Assembly (NCBI RefSeq): GCF_001952935.1
Contig: NZ_CP018319.1
Location: 124,001 to 188,000, forward strand
Source: Pseudomonas frederiksbergensis
GTDB lineage: Bacteria > Pseudomonadota > Gammaproteobacteria > Pseudomonadales > Pseudomonadaceae
Direction of reading: 5' to 3'
DNA: 64,000 bases
Numbering within the stretch: position 1 is the stretch's first letter; each line of letters opens with the position of its first letter. Positions 7,961 to 17,974 of this stretch are shown piece by piece. The translations under genes were made by a program, and so were the position numbers. The notes beneath the pieces were generated by a model. That model ran no database searches and had not been told where the DNA came from. It was given only the letters and a program-made list of their open reading frames with translations.

Positions 7961-8812
7961 ATGCTCAACCGTACCCTGGCATTGGCTGTCGGCGTGACGC
8001 TGTCTTTTTGCACCCTGTTGGCGCAGGCCGCCGACACCCTGAAAGTCAGTGCGATTCCCGATGAAGCCCCGACCGAACTGCTGCGCAAGTTCAAGCCATT
8101 GGGCACCTATCTGGAACAGCAATTGGGCATGAAGGTCGAGTTCGTTCCCGTGAGCGACTATCCGGCCGTGGTCGAGGCACTGGCCACCGATCGAATCGAT
8201 ATGGCCTGGCTGGGCGGCTTCACGTTCGTGCAGGCGCGCCTGAAAACCGGCAATGCCATTCCGCTGGTACAGCGCGAACAGGATGCCCAGTTCACCAGCA
8301 AATTCATCACCGCCGACCCGGCCGTCAAGTCACTCGCCGATCTCAAGGGCAAGACCTTTGCCTTCGGTTCGGTGTCATCCACCTCAGGCAGTCTCATGCC
8401 GCGCTATTTCATGCTGAAGGACGGCATCAAGCCGGAAACCTACTTCAGTCGCGTGGGCTATTCCGGCGCGCATGACGCCACTGTTGCCTGGGTCCAGGCC
8501 GGCAAGGTGGACGCCGGGGTACTGAACGCCAGCGTGTGGGAAAAACTGGTCGCTGCCGGCAAGGTCGACACCACCAAGGTTAAGGTGTTTGCGACCACCC
8601 CGGCCTACTTCGACTACAACTGGACGGTGCGCGGGACCCTTGACCCGGCACTGGCGGCCAAGATCAAGGCAGCGTTCCTGGCCCTCGATCCGGCGAACCC
8701 GAAGGACAAGGAAATTCTGGATCTGCAAGCTGCCAGCCGCTTTATCGAAACCAAACCTGAGAACTACAAGGGCATCGAAGAAGCCGCACGCGCTGCCGAC
8801 CTGCTCAAATGA
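7961..8812 (+). CDS. ABC transporter substrate-binding protein, selenate/phosphonate (PhnD/PtxB) type
   Basis: Periplasmic oxyanion-binding protein, 283 residues, with a signal peptide at 1-23 (ending AQA). The fold signature [20 protein letters not shown] and [17 protein letters not shown] are those of the PhnD/PtxB family. The start [11 protein letters not shown] and the whole sequence recall the group annotated in Pseudomonas as putative selenate-binding protein (TIGR04553, from memory). It heads a four-gene importer operon with overlapping downstream genes. Selenate, phosphite and phosphonate remain possible ligands; the selenate label is a family-level prediction. Confidence 0.85.
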   Translation: MLNRTLALAVGVTLSFCTLLAQAADTLKVSAIPDEAPTELLRKFKPLGTYLEQQLGMKVEFVPVSDYPAVVEALATDRIDMAWLGGFTFVQARLKTGNAIPLVQREQDAQFTSKFITADPAVKSLADLKGKTFAFGSVSSTSGSLMPRYFMLKDGIKPETYFSRVGYSGAHDATVAWVQAGKVDAGVLNASVWEKLVAAGKVDTTKVKVFATTPAYFDYNWTVRGTLDPALAAKIKAAFLALDPANPKDKEILDLQAASRFIETKPENYKGIEEAARAADLLK

Positions 8813-9606
8813 CGTTGCATCTGACCCAGGTCAACCTTACCCACGCCAACGGCGTCCAGGCGTTGCGTGGGGTGGATCTGCACATCGGTGCCCGCGAACA
8901 GGTCGCCATTATCGGTCCGTCCGGCGCGGGCAAGTCGAGCCTGCTCAACCTGCTGGCCACCGCCCTGCGACCGGACAACGGTGAGCTGCAGGTGCTCGGC
9001 GAGCGCGCCTGGCAGCTGTCTGCCGGTCAGCGTCAGCGTCTGCGCGCGCGCATCGGCCTGATCCATCAAGCGCCCCCGCTGCCACCGCGCCAGCGCGTGG
9101 TCACCGCGGTGCTGGCTGGAAAGCTGGGTCAGTGGAGTCTGGGTAAAAGTCTGCTCAACCTGCTGCATCCGGTGGATATTCCGGGCGCACGCGCGGCATT
9201 GGCCAGGCTCGACCTCAGCGACAAATTGTTCGCGCATTGCCAGCAACTGTCCGGCGGACAGCTCCAGCGCGTGGGCATTGCCCGGGTGTTGTATCAAGCG
9301 CCTGAGGTGTTGCTGGCCGATGAGCCGGTATCAGCCATGGACCCGGTGTTGGCTCAGCACACGCTTTCAGTGCTCTGTCGCCATGCTCGGCAACACAACG
9401 TCACCCTGGTCGCCAGCCTGCATGCGGTGGAGCTGGCCCTGGCGCACTTTTCGCGCATCATCGGCTTGCGTGATGGACAGATCCTGTTCGACCTTGCAGC
9501 CAGCGAAGTCGACCGCGAGTTGCTCGACAAGCTCTACGCCAACGAACAACTGCAATCTCCACCGATTACTCCGGCGCCCTTGAGTGTGCAGATTCCCCGA
9601 TGCTGA
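8809..9606 (+). CDS. Phosphonate/selenate-type ABC transporter ATP-binding protein (PhnC-like)
   Basis: ABC ATPase that powers the importer. Walker [10 protein letters not shown] (residues about 38-46), signature [15 protein letters not shown] (about 147-161), Walker [15 protein letters not shown] (about 165-178) and the switch His in SLHAVELAL are all intact. It overlaps the upstream gene by four bases (ATGA) and the downstream permease by seven, indicating translational coupling. Size and order match PhnC in phn-type systems, although no C-P lyase genes are nearby. Confidence 0.9.
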   Translation: MTLHLTQVNLTHANGVQALRGVDLHIGAREQVAIIGPSGAGKSSLLNLLATALRPDNGELQVLGERAWQLSAGQRQRLRARIGLIHQAPPLPPRQRVVTAVLAGKLGQWSLGKSLLNLLHPVDIPGARAALARLDLSDKLFAHCQQLSGGQLQRVGIARVLYQAPEVLLADEPVSAMDPVLAQHTLSVLCRHARQHNVTLVASLHAVELALAHFSRIIGLRDGQILFDLAASEVDRELLDKLYANEQLQSPPITPAPLSVQIPRC

Positions 9607-10427
9607 CCCGTGATACCCGAGACCCGGCCACCCGGCCCCGCCTGCTGCTCACTTTGCTGGCCCTTGTTTTGCTGTGGCCGGGCATCCACTTCAGCGAGCT
9701 GGACCTCAGTGTGCTGGTGGCGAGTGACAGTCAGAGCGAGATGGGCCGGTTTGTCTCAGCCTTCTGGCCACCGGCCCATGGCGAGGAATTCATTGAACTA
9801 TTAGTGCAAGCCACCTTGCAGACCCTGGCCATCGCCACGGCCGGCATGGCCCTTGCGTTGCTGTTGGCCGTCCCCGCCAGCCTGCTGGCCAGTCGGGCGC
9901 TGTCGCTGTCTGCTGCCTCCCGAGCCGGCCACCCCAGCTATTGGGGCCAACTGCTGCGATGGCCGGTCCGCGGTTTACTAATATTCCTGCGCAGCGTGCC
10001 GGAAATCGTCTGGGCGCTTTTGTTCGTGCGCGCCGTCGGCCTCGGTCCGACGGCCGGGGTGCTGGCCATTGCCATTACCTACAGCGGCATGTTGGGCAAG
10101 GTCTACGCGGAAATTTTCGAGTCGGTCGACCAGCGTCCGGCCCACGCGCTATTGCAGGCTGGCAGCGGTCGGCTCGCGGCCTTTTTCTACGGGATCCTGC
10201 CCAATGTCGCAGCCGAACTGCTGTCGTACACCGTGTATCGCTGGGAGTGCGCCATCCGCGCCTCGGTGGTGATGGGCTTCGTCGGTGCCGGCGGTCTGGG
10301 CCAGCAAATGGATTTGTCGTTACGCATGTTCGCCGGCGGTGAAGTGGCCAGTTTGTTACTGACGTTCCTCGTGCTGGTACTGCTCGCCGATCAACTCAGC
10401 CGTCTGCTGCGCTGGAGGCTGGCATGA
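9600..10427 (+). CDS. ABC transporter permease, PhnE type (first)
   Basis: Inner-membrane channel subunit of the importer, 275 residues, about six transmembrane helices. The EAA-like cytoplasmic loop that contacts the ATPase is the [20 protein letters not shown] region (about residues 182-200). The periplasmic and membrane parts [20 protein letters not shown] and [16 protein letters not shown] are characteristic of PhnE. Two unequal permeases follow each other here, so the channel is presumably a heterodimer. Confidence 0.88.
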   Translation: MLTRDTRDPATRPRLLLTLLALVLLWPGIHFSELDLSVLVASDSQSEMGRFVSAFWPPAHGEEFIELLVQATLQTLAIATAGMALALLLAVPASLLASRALSLSAASRAGHPSYWGQLLRWPVRGLLIFLRSVPEIVWALLFVRAVGLGPTAGVLAIAITYSGMLGKVYAEIFESVDQRPAHALLQAGSGRLAAFFYGILPNVAAELLSYTVYRWECAIRASVVMGFVGAGGLGQQMDLSLRMFAGGEVASLLLTFLVLVLLADQLSRLLRWRLA

Positions 10428-11191
10428 ATCGCCTGATCAATCTGGTGCTGCTCCTGTGTATCGGCGCAGCGGTGGTCGCCTCGTTCATCTACTTGGGCAT
10501 CGACCTCGGCGAGCTCGGTGGCAGCGCTAACCTGAAGCAGATGGGCGCTTATGTGCAGCGTTTTCTCAACCCGGACTTGAGCGCGGGCCACCTGCAAGCC
10601 ATCGGCCACGGCGCTCTGGAAACCCTTGCCATGTCCGCCCTTGGCACCCTGCTCGCGGCGGTATTCGGCCTGCTGTTGGCATTGCCGGCAGCCGGGCGCT
10701 TCGGCTGGCCTCTGCAAAGCGCGTCGCGTCTTGTGCTCAACGCCTTGCGCGCGGTTCCGGAATTGGTGTGGGCTGCGCTGATGGTCCTGGCCGCCGGGCT
10801 CGGCCCCAATGCCGGCACCCTGGCCTTGGCCTTGCACACCACCGGCGTGCTCGGCCGGCTGTTCGCCGAAGCACTGGAAAACACCCCACCCGAACCGGCC
10901 GAAGCCATCCGCCTGCAGGGCGGCAATGCCCTATCGGCGTTCTGCTACGGATCACTGCCCAACCTGTTGCCCCAGCTACTGGCCTACACCCTGTACCGCT
11001 GGGAAAACAATATCCGCATGGCCAGCGTGCTCGGCTTCGTTGGCGCCGGTGGTTTGGGGCAAATGCTCTATGTCAGCCTCAGTCTGTTCCAGGAAGCACA
11101 AGCCAGCACGGTGATTCTGGCGATGCTGTTGCTGGTATTGGCCGTCGACACATTGAGCAGCTGGAGCCGGCAACGCTGGGTGAAGGCCTGA
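10424..11191 (+). CDS. ABC transporter permease, PhnE type (second)
   Basis: Second channel subunit, 255 residues, overlapping the first permease by four bases (ATGA). It repeats the same landmarks: RAVPELVWAALMVLAAGLGP, AIRLQGGNALSAFCYGSLPN and [16 protein letters not shown], so the pair arose by duplication. It is the last gene of the importer operon. Downstream, only 127 bases separate it from the convergent MFS gene and no strong terminator is obvious. Confidence 0.88.
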   Translation: MNRLINLVLLLCIGAAVVASFIYLGIDLGELGGSANLKQMGAYVQRFLNPDLSAGHLQAIGHGALETLAMSALGTLLAAVFGLLLALPAAGRFGWPLQSASRLVLNALRAVPELVWAALMVLAAGLGPNAGTLALALHTTGVLGRLFAEALENTPPEPAEAIRLQGGNALSAFCYGSLPNLLPQLLAYTLYRWENNIRMASVLGFVGAGGLGQMLYVSLSLFQEAQASTVILAMLLLVLAVDTLSSWSRQRWVKA

Positions 11192-11318
11192 CGGCTTCGC
11201 AGAACTGGATGGCAACGTTGTTCCGAACTAAGCCAACCATTCGCGGCCCGAACTGGGCCATGCTGACCATCGTGACAGCGAGAACAACGCGCTGGCACGA
11301 AGCTTCAGTGGTGAAGCC

Positions 11319-12914
11319 TCACGCCAAGGTTCGCGCAGCGCGTGCTTTCGCGTATTTCGAAAGTCCGATCTTGATGCCAACCAGGATGGGCGCGGCGACT
11401 ACAAAAAGCAGGGCAACAGCGATAAATGCTGTGTCGAAGGCAATCACAGTGGCCTGACCTGACACGACCCGGCCCAGGAGGCTCACCGCTGCACGGCCGG
11501 CGGCCGCTGCATCCATCCCTTTCCCCGTCAGCATGGCTGTCGTGGTCGTCAGCCTTTCGATGAGCGCGGCCCCTCCCGGGGTAACGTTGGCGCCGAGGAC
11601 CACGGCATTGGCGAAGGCGTTATGGTCGATCAGTGTCTGGAGTCCTGCGACGCCCATCAGACCACCCAACTGGCGCCCCGTATTGAACAGGCCTATTCCG
11701 CAGGCGAGGTTTCGGCGGTTGAGGTCGCTGAATGCGATTAGCGTGATCGATAGAAACAGGAAGCCAAGGCCCAGACCGCGCAGCAGGATGGCGGCCATCA
11801 TGTCGGCCGTGCCGCTTTCGCTGGTCGAACCGGACAGCATCCACATCGCGACCATGATCATCAGGATTCCAAAGGGCACCGTGGCGACCGGCGGAACGCG
11901 GCGAACCTGCATGAGATAAGCCGATATGAGCAGTCCACCGATAAAAAACCCGCCACTGGGCAACAGCAGCAGGCCGGCATCGGTAGGCCTGAATGCGAGG
12001 ACCGACAGGGCGAATGCCGGGATCAAAAACGCGCTGCCGAACAAGGCGGCGCCGGCGACAAAACTGACGATAAAGGCGAAGGAAAAATCGCTCGATTTGA
12101 ATAGGGTGAAGTCGAACAGACCTTGGCCTTTGGCCAACACTTGTTGGCCGAGAAATGCCAGCAGCGCGGCTGTGCCGATAACGCTCAGCCAGAGAATGCG
12201 TGGCTCTTCGAACCAGTCCCATCGGCTGCCCTGGCTGAGAACGTACGTGAAGCAGAACAGCGTGGCAGCGATCAGCGCGAAGCCGACCCAATCAAACGGA
12301 CGGTGCCGGACCTTGGCTGGCATCGGGCCGTCTGCAACCAGCAGAAATCCGCTCGCCGCCAGGGCCAGCGGAACAACACTGAAGAAAATCCATGTCCAGG
12401 ACTGACTATCGATCAACCACCCTTGAAGGGCCGGGGCGAGCGTCGCGGACGCGACAACGGCGCCCATGGCAAACAGGGCTTGGAGGATGGGCTGGCGGGA
12501 TCGCGCAAAGGTGCGAAATATGATCGCCTGCCCCCCGACCAGCAGGGTGCCGCCAGCAAAGCCCTGAATAATTCGAAGCGCGACCAGCAGGTCCAGCCGA
12601 GCCGTGATGGCGGCAATACCGCATGCCATGCCCATGGCCAGGGTTGCGCCGATGATCACCTGACGTGGATTAAATCGCGTCAGCAGCCAAGGCGCGGTCA
12701 TGAACCCAATCAGCTTGAGCGCGGTGTAGCCAATATCCAGCCAGGCGAACTCATCAGGCGTTGCATAGGTGTCGCCGATAATGTCGCCGCGTCCGAGCGA
12801 CAGAATGGTGCTGGCGATCGCCTCCGTCAGCGTGGCAAGCACGATGCCCACCATGAGCAATACACCGGTCATAACGCTGGTGTTGCTCCGCATCGCGCTG
12901 GCATCCGCGCTCAT
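11319..12914 (-). CDS. MFS drug transporter, DHA2 (EmrB/QacA) family
   Basis: Proton-driven exporter, 531 residues with about 14 predicted membrane helices. The MFS loop 2-3 motif appears as the LLTRFNPRQVIIG segment, and the QGFAGGTLLVGGQ segment matches motif C-like DHA2 sequences. It overlaps the HlyD gene by four bases, giving an EmrAB-type tripartite pump without its own outer-membrane factor (it would borrow a TolC/OprM protein). It is the distal gene of the SDR-cupin-HlyD-MFS run on the minus strand. Substrate unknown; context suggests export of a toxic aromatic or quinone-like compound. Confidence 0.88.
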   Translation of the reverse strand: MSADASAMRSNTSVMTGVLLMVGIVLATLTEAIASTILSLGRGDIIGDTYATPDEFAWLDIGYTALKLIGFMTAPWLLTRFNPRQVIIGATLAMGMACGIAAITARLDLLVALRIIQGFAGGTLLVGGQAIIFRTFARSRQPILQALFAMGAVVASATLAPALQGWLIDSQSWTWIFFSVVPLALAASGFLLVADGPMPAKVRHRPFDWVGFALIAATLFCFTYVLSQGSRWDWFEEPRILWLSVIGTAALLAFLGQQVLAKGQGLFDFTLFKSSDFSFAFIVSFVAGAALFGSAFLIPAFALSVLAFRPTDAGLLLLPSGGFFIGGLLISAYLMQVRRVPPVATVPFGILMIMVAMWMLSGSTSESGTADMMAAILLRGLGLGFLFLSITLIAFSDLNRRNLACGIGLFNTGRQLGGLMGVAGLQTLIDHNAFANAVVLGANVTPGGAALIERLTTTTAMLTGKGMDAAAAGRAAVSLLGRVVSGQATVIAFDTAFIAVALLFVVAAPILVGIKIGLSKYAKARAARTLA

Positions 12915-14008
12915 GATCCCTCCCCGTGCGCAACCTCGACACGGGCGGACAGGCCCGGCACGATGCGGCCCGGCAACGGGTTGTGGACAAGCCGGATCTT
13001 CACCGGAACGCGCTGCACGACACGCACAAAGTTGCCAGTCGCGTTGTCGGTGGGGAGCAGGCTGAACGCCGACCCGCTACCCGGTGCAAAGCTGTCGACC
13101 ACGCCTTCCAGTGCCCCGCTGGGGTAGCCGTCGACCGTGATGCTCACGCGCTGACCGGGGCGGATCTGTTCGAGCTGGGTTTCCTTGAAATTCGCCACGA
13201 CCCATACGTCGTTGACCGGCACGATATCGAGCAAGGCAACGCCCGTCGTAACGAAGCGGCCGATGCGAACCTGACGGTTACCGACCACGCCATCAACCGG
13301 TGCGCGTACCACGGTGCTGTCGAGATCAATCTGGGCGAGATCGCGTGCGGCTTGCGCCTGCGTCACCGCAGCGACGGCAGATTCGCGCTCCGCCACGAGG
13401 ACGGCGATGCGTTGCTGTTGCGCCTCGACCGTTGCGGAAGCGCCGGAGACCGTCGCCTCGGCTCTCAATCGTGCCGCGTCGCTTTCATCGACGAGGGCTT
13501 GGCTGACCGCGTTGCTGAGGATCAGTTTGCGGCTGCGATCATGGGTTTTGTTCGCCAGATTCATCTCGGCCACGCCCGAGCGTCTCTGGGCTTCGGCCTG
13601 TCGAATCAGGGCACGTTGAAGCTGGGTTTCCGCATCGACATGGGTCAGGCGAGCCTGGGCAGCGCTGACATTGGCCACGGCTTGCGCCAGCCGTGCGCGA
13701 TAGTCCCGATCATCGATACGGAACAGGACGTCACCGGCCCGGACGGTTTGGTTGTCCTCGACCTCGACCGCAGTGACATAGCCGGCAACCTTGGCGGCGA
13801 GCGAGGTCACGTCGCCGCGCACATAAGCGTTATCGGTGGAGGTCGCACCGCTCGAAAGCGCCATGGCCCATCCGCCAGCCAGGACCACCACGGCACTGAT
13901 GCACAGCAGGATGCCGATCTTCTTTTTCTTGCTTTGCCGTGCCACCCCATCAGGGATCTCGGCGCTTGCGCCGGTGGCAATGGCGGCCTTGTCCTGAAGC
14001 GCGTTCAT
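12911..14008 (-). CDS. HlyD/EmrA-family membrane fusion protein
   Basis: Periplasmic adaptor of a tripartite efflux pump, 365 residues. One N-terminal membrane anchor at about 31-50 (IGILLCISAVVVLAGGWAMAL), the first lipoyl half (STDNAYVRGDVTSLAAKVAGY, about 56-76), a coiled-coil hairpin rich in Ala/Gln (about 110-215), the second half VRAPVDGVVGNRQVRIGRFV and a beta barrel. It is followed directly by the MFS gene with an ATGA overlap. The upstream cupin gene ends 95 bases away. Confidence 0.9.
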   Translation of the reverse strand: MNALQDKAAIATGASAEIPDGVARQSKKKKIGILLCISAVVVLAGGWAMALSSGATSTDNAYVRGDVTSLAAKVAGYVTAVEVEDNQTVRAGDVLFRIDDRDYRARLAQAVANVSAAQARLTHVDAETQLQRALIRQAEAQRRSGVAEMNLANKTHDRSRKLILSNAVSQALVDESDAARLRAEATVSGASATVEAQQQRIAVLVAERESAVAAVTQAQAARDLAQIDLDSTVVRAPVDGVVGNRQVRIGRFVTTGVALLDIVPVNDVWVVANFKETQLEQIRPGQRVSITVDGYPSGALEGVVDSFAPGSGSAFSLLPTDNATGNFVRVVQRVPVKIRLVHNPLPGRIVPGLSARVEVAHGEGS

Positions 14009-14103
14009 GTTGTCTTTTCCTGTTCAATGCCTGGGACTGCAGCAGCCACGGGCGGCTGTGACCTGCCGCCCGGCTGTCGAGCATTTATGAGCGCGTGATT
14101 GGC

Positions 14104-14517
14104 TCACTTTTTGATCGGCGTAACGAGCGGCGTTTTATCGGTGTCGAGGACGAACACGGCCAACAGGCGTGCGGGTTCGGTGTCGCTGGCGTTGGCGCTG
14201 ACTTCGTGCACGGAGCCCGGCTCCTCTACGAAGTTTTCGCCGACCTTGTAGATCTTTTCCGGCTCGCCTTTGATTTTGATGCGAAATGACCCCTCAAGGA
14301 CCGTTGCATAAATGAAGGCCGTTTTCGGATGGGTGTGGGCCGGCGACGCGGCGCCCGGCCCATACTCGACGACGACGCCCTTCATGCTCTTGCCAGGGAT
14401 GTTGGGAATGGGACGGTCAAACACGACCGTCACCTTGCCGGCGGGCGGCTCAGCGGCCGACACTGCGCTGATCGAGAGCGCTGCGAAGGCAGCGGCTAAT
14501 AAAAATCGAGTCACCAT
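14104..14517 (-). CDS. Secreted cupin-domain protein
   Basis: Periplasmic single-domain cupin, 137 residues, signal peptide 1-21 (FLLAAAFAALSISAVSA). Metal motif 1 is GAASPAHTHPKTAFIYATVLEG-like with HTH and the second motif GENFVEEPGSVHEV supplies the last His. Enzymatic role is unknown; such cupins often bind Zn, Mn or Fe. ATG 14517 has AAGGAG upstream. It lies between the SDR gene (42 bases) and HlyD in the same direction, so it belongs to the operon facing the CadC-like regulator. Confidence 0.8.
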   Translation of the reverse strand: MVTRFLLAAAFAALSISAVSAAEPPAGKVTVVFDRPIPNIPGKSMKGVVVEYGPGAASPAHTHPKTAFIYATVLEGSFRIKIKGEPEKIYKVGENFVEEPGSVHEVSANASDTEPARLLAVFVLDTDKTPLVTPIKK

Positions 14518-14559
14518 GACATTGCTCCTTCGTGGGTTGGGCGGTGATGGCGCGAATCG

Positions 14560-15312
14560 TTACCGGGCCGTCGACTGAGCGAGCCAGTCTTCGAAGCGGA
14601 TCGCGCCCAGGCGCGCGTTCTTGCCGGCGGTCAGCGATTGATCGTCGAGCACAGCGCCGTAGTAGCGCGCATGCACGTCCGGTACGACCTTGCGGGGGTC
14701 TTGAGTGGCCCGCAGAAAGCGCCTGACCAGTTCGTCGAGCGGCATGGCCTCGGGGCCCGCGACTTCGACCGTGCCATTGGCCGGCGCTGCCAGCGCGACA
14801 TCGGTTAACGCCGCCACCACGTCGTCGGACGCTATCGGCTGGATCAGCGCCGGCGACAGGCAAATTTCCTCGCCGACGGTGGCCGACTGCGCGATGCCGC
14901 CGACAAACTCGAAGAACTGCGTGGCACGCAGGAGGGTGTAAGGAATGCCGGACGCCTTGATCAGGTTTTCCTGCGCGACCTTGGCCCGGAAATAGCCGTT
15001 CTCGGGAAGCCGTTCGCTACCGACGATCGACAGGGCTACGTGATGACGAACACCGGCGGCAGCTTCCGCGGCCAGCAGGTTACGGCTTGACGTTTCGAAG
15101 AAATCGAGGACGGCCTGGTCTTCCCACGACGGCGCGTTCGCCACGTCGACGACAACCTCAGCGCCATCCATTGCTTGGGCCAGGCCCTCGCGGGTGATGC
15201 TGTTCACACCCGTACTGGGCGCGGCGGCGAGCACGTCATGGCCGCGCTCGCGCAGGTTCTGCACAAGTTTCGATCCAATGAGGCCGGTGCCTCCGATGAC
15301 GACGATCTTCAT
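14560..15312 (-). CDS. NAD(P)-binding atypical SDR (NmrA-like) oxidoreductase
   Basis: Rossmann-fold protein, 250 residues. The nucleotide loop VVIGGTGLIGSKLV (residues about 4-17) has the GGTGxxG form of atypical/extended SDRs, and no YxxxK active pair is obvious, as in NmrA-like sensors and quinone-reductase-like members. GTGGGAG-like AGGGAG precedes ATG 15312. It is the first gene of the minus-strand operon that ends with the efflux pump and is divergent from the CadC-like regulator. Redox sensing or a reductase role are both possible. Confidence 0.8.
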   Translation of the reverse strand: MKIVVIGGTGLIGSKLVQNLRERGHDVLAAAPSTGVNSITREGLAQAMDGAEVVVDVANAPSWEDQAVLDFFETSSRNLLAAEAAAGVRHHVALSIVGSERLPENGYFRAKVAQENLIKASGIPYTLLRATQFFEFVGGIAQSATVGEEICLSPALIQPIASDDVVAALTDVALAAPANGTVEVAGPEAMPLDELVRRFLRATQDPRKVVPDVHARYYGAVLDDQSLTAGKNARLGAIRFEDWLAQSTAR

Positions 15313-15558
15313 GGGTTATCTCCCTACGTTCTCGACGGCAACCATTGCTGTCGATGTAGAAAGAGAGTGCGCGCGCGCGTGCGGGAAGTCCTTGTGCCGG
15401 CCTTGAGTTTGCCTTCAGGCAAGCTTGGTTTTTCGTCCAATGGACGGGCATCGCCTGCGGACGGTGCAGCGGATCAAACGCTGCCGTATTATCGACACCT
15501 CGTACTTATCGCTAGCTCTGACACGGAGTCGAGGGCGCTCGACCAGGGGATACACGCC

Positions 15559-17157
15559 TTGCCATTCGTGTTTGAAGACTACGTGCTCGATCAGGAGCGC
15601 CGGGAACTGACCTTGCGCGGTCACGTCGTGGCCGTCGGTCCACAGGCCTTCGATCTATTGCTGCAGCTCGTCAACAACCGCGATCGCGTCGTCAGCAAGG
15701 ACGACCTGCTCAAGGCGGTGTGGAACGGCCGGATCGTCTCGGAATCGACGATCACCAGCCACATCAATGCGGTGCGCAAGGCCATCGGCGATAGCGGCGA
15801 GGAACAGCGATTGGTGCGCACGGTCGCCCGCAAAGGCTACCGCTTCGTCGGCGAGATCACGGTCGACGAGATCGACGGAGCACGACAGCCTGACGGGCCT
15901 GGCGCCGGCGAAATCGCGTCCGTGGAGCCGAAGCAAGCACCGCCCTCCTCGCTCGTCCTCCCGGACAAACCCTCCATTACCGTCCTGCCCTTCCACAACC
16001 TGAGCGGCGACCCGGAGCAGGAGTATTTCGCCGACGGCATGGTCGAGGACATCATCGCCGCCCTGTCGCGTATCCGCTGGCTGTTCGTCATCGCCCGCAA
16101 TTCGAGCTTCACCTACAAGGGCCGCGCGGTGGACGTCAAAGGCGTCGGCCAGGAACTCGGCGTGCGCTACGTGCTGGAAGGCAGCGTGCGCAAATCCGGA
16201 AACAAGGTACGCATCACCGGGCAGCTCATCGACGCCACAAACGGGACGCACATCTGGGCAGAGCGCTTTGAAGGCCTGCTCGACGACATCTTCGAGCTGC
16301 AGGATCAAATCGCCGAAAGCGTCGTCGGCGCCATCTCGCCGCAGCTGGAACGGGCGGAAATCGAACGCGCCAAGCGTAAACCGACGGATAGCCTGGACGC
16401 CTACGATTATTACCTGCGCGGCATGGCAAAACTGCACAGCGGCACCCGGGAAGCCGTCGAGGTAGCGCTGCCGATGTTCTACAAGGCCATCGAGCTCGAC
16501 CCGGAATTTGCGTCGGCCTATGGCATGGCAGCCTGGTGTCATTTCTGGCGCAAGTTGAATGGCTGGATGAGCGATCGGACTCGAGAGATCGCCGAAGGCA
16601 TACGGCTTGCGCGCCTGGCGGTGACACTCGGCCGGGATGATGCAGTGGCGCTGACGCGAGGCGGACATGCGCTGGCCCATCTCGCCGGCGATGTCGATGG
16701 CGGCATTGCCCTGCTCGACAGGGCGCGCCTGCTCAATCCCAACCTCGCCCCCGCCTGGTACCTGGGCGGTATCCTGCGCGCACTGCGCGGTGAAACAGAC
16801 GAAGCGATTGAGAATTTGACCCATGCCGTTCGCTTGAGTCCGCTGGATCCGGAAATGTTCCGGATGCAGGTGGGAATGGCCCTCGCTAATTTCTTCGCAG
16901 GGCACTTCGATGCCGCCTCGGCCTGGGCGGAGAAAGCGCTGGGGAACCTGCCCACCCTCCTGCCCTCCGTTGCCCTGATGGCGGCCAGTCATGCGCTCAG
17001 CGGACGAATGGACAAAGCGAAGCAGGCGATACAGCGCCTGCACGATCTGGAACCCTCGTTGCGCGTCTCCAACCTGAAGGACTGGCTGCCCATCCAACGG
17101 CCCGAGGACCTATCGCGCTTCGCGGACGGACTGCGACTGGCCGGTTTGCCCGAGTGA
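15559..17157 (+). CDS. CadC-like winged-helix regulator with TolB/FlgO-like and TPR domains
   Basis: One-polypeptide transcription factor of 532 residues. An OmpR-type winged helix comes first (residues about 5-97: PQAFDLLLQLV, VSKDDLLKAVW, TITSHINAVRKAIGD, VARKGYRFVG). Then comes a domain shared with soluble adenylate-cyclase/FlgO-like proteins (ITVLPFHNLSGDPEQEYFADG through GQLIDATNGTHIWAERF), then TPR-like helices. There is no membrane helix. I place the start at TTG 15559, with AGGGGA eight bases upstream; an upstream ATG at 15175 would overlap the SDR gene and add a non-homologous leader. It is divergent from the SDR-cupin-efflux operon, its likely target. Confidence 0.82.
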   Translation: MPFVFEDYVLDQERRELTLRGHVVAVGPQAFDLLLQLVNNRDRVVSKDDLLKAVWNGRIVSESTITSHINAVRKAIGDSGEEQRLVRTVARKGYRFVGEITVDEIDGARQPDGPGAGEIASVEPKQAPPSSLVLPDKPSITVLPFHNLSGDPEQEYFADGMVEDIIAALSRIRWLFVIARNSSFTYKGRAVDVKGVGQELGVRYVLEGSVRKSGNKVRITGQLIDATNGTHIWAERFEGLLDDIFELQDQIAESVVGAISPQLERAEIERAKRKPTDSLDAYDYYLRGMAKLHSGTREAVEVALPMFYKAIELDPEFASAYGMAAWCHFWRKLNGWMSDRTREIAEGIRLARLAVTLGRDDAVALTRGGHALAHLAGDVDGGIALLDRARLLNPNLAPAWYLGGILRALRGETDEAIENLTHAVRLSPLDPEMFRMQVGMALANFFAGHFDAASAWAEKALGNLPTLLPSVALMAASHALSGRMDKAKQAIQRLHDLEPSLRVSNLKDWLPIQRPEDLSRFADGLRLAGLPE

Positions 17158-17221
17158 CCGCGGCCGATTGCAGCGTTAAAATCCGACACGTTTGATTCAC
17201 ATTTTTGAGGATGACCACGGT

Positions 17222-17716
17222 ATGTCCAGGCTCGATACCTCCCTGCAAGACACCGCCGCACCGGAAGGCGTTTGTTACGGCTGCGGCAGCAGCAATCCGC
17301 ACGGGCTTCACATCAAGAGCGTCTGGCATGAGGACGGCGTGCATGTCGTGGCCGAACACGTGCCCGATGCCAAGTTCTGCGGCTGGCCGGATCTGGTTTA
17401 CGGCGGGCTGATAGCGATGCTGGTTGACTGCCATTCAAACTGGACGGCAATGGCCTATCACTACCGTACGGAAAACCGCGAAGTCGGAAGCCTCCCCCGC
17501 ATCAATTGCGTCACTGGCAACCTTGGCATCAAGTTCATCAAACCGACACCGATGGGTGTACCGCTGACCCTGCGTGCGAAAGTCGAAGGTGAAGTCGGAC
17601 GAAAAACTCGCGTTATCTGCGAGGTTTATGCGGGGGATGTGCTGACGGCTATTGGTGATTCCGTTTTTGTTCGTGTAGATACCGAGCAACTGGCTGCGGT
17701 TGCTCATAGTCGGTAG
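17222..17716 (+). CDS. PaaI-type hotdog thioesterase
   Basis: Hotdog-fold acyl-CoA thioesterase of the PaaI/YbgC type, 164 residues from ATG 17222 (GAGGA about 11 bases upstream). The opening CYGCGSSNPHGLHI (residues about 17-30) is characteristic of a PaaI subgroup, and the hotdog helix is PDLVYGGLIAMLVDCHSNWTA with the usual GG and catalytic Asp. It follows the CadC-like regulator by 64 bases on the same strand. Substrate unknown. Confidence 0.85.
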   Translation: MSRLDTSLQDTAAPEGVCYGCGSSNPHGLHIKSVWHEDGVHVVAEHVPDAKFCGWPDLVYGGLIAMLVDCHSNWTAMAYHYRTENREVGSLPRINCVTGNLGIKFIKPTPMGVPLTLRAKVEGEVGRKTRVICEVYAGDVLTAIGDSVFVRVDTEQLAAVAHSR

Positions 17717-17770
17717 TTGCTTGCATCCAGGCACCACCCATCGGCGGTTTCACCATCAAGTGAGGTTCAA

Positions 17771-17878
17771 ATGGACAGCACATCGGGGTTGGAAATCGAG
17801 GTGGCCGCCTGTAACGAATTTTTCGGCCTTTGGAACCTGGGAATGTTCGAGAAGCAGCGTCTGGGTCAAGCCTTCTAG
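17771..17878 (+). CDS. Possible 35-residue small ORF or gene remnant
   Basis: ATG 17771 has GAGG six bases upstream and opens a 35-codon frame with protein-like composition (contains ACNEFFGLWNLGMFEKQRLG). It resembles the beginning of a longer gene that has been cut short. No family recognised. Confidence 0.3.
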   Translation: MDSTSGLEIEVAACNEFFGLWNLGMFEKQRLGQAF

Positions 17879-17974
17879 TGGTGGTGTGTACGAGCGGACT
17901 CATTGGGATTTTCGCCCTGTTTATGACTGAGGTCATATCCCTATTTCAGCGTTCTGCTAGGGTCTGAAGCCCTG

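Noticed and set aside
15175..15558. N-terminal extension of the CadC-like regulator
   Set aside because: It overlaps the SDR gene antisense and lacks homology; a TTG with a good SD at 15559 fits the winged-helix start.
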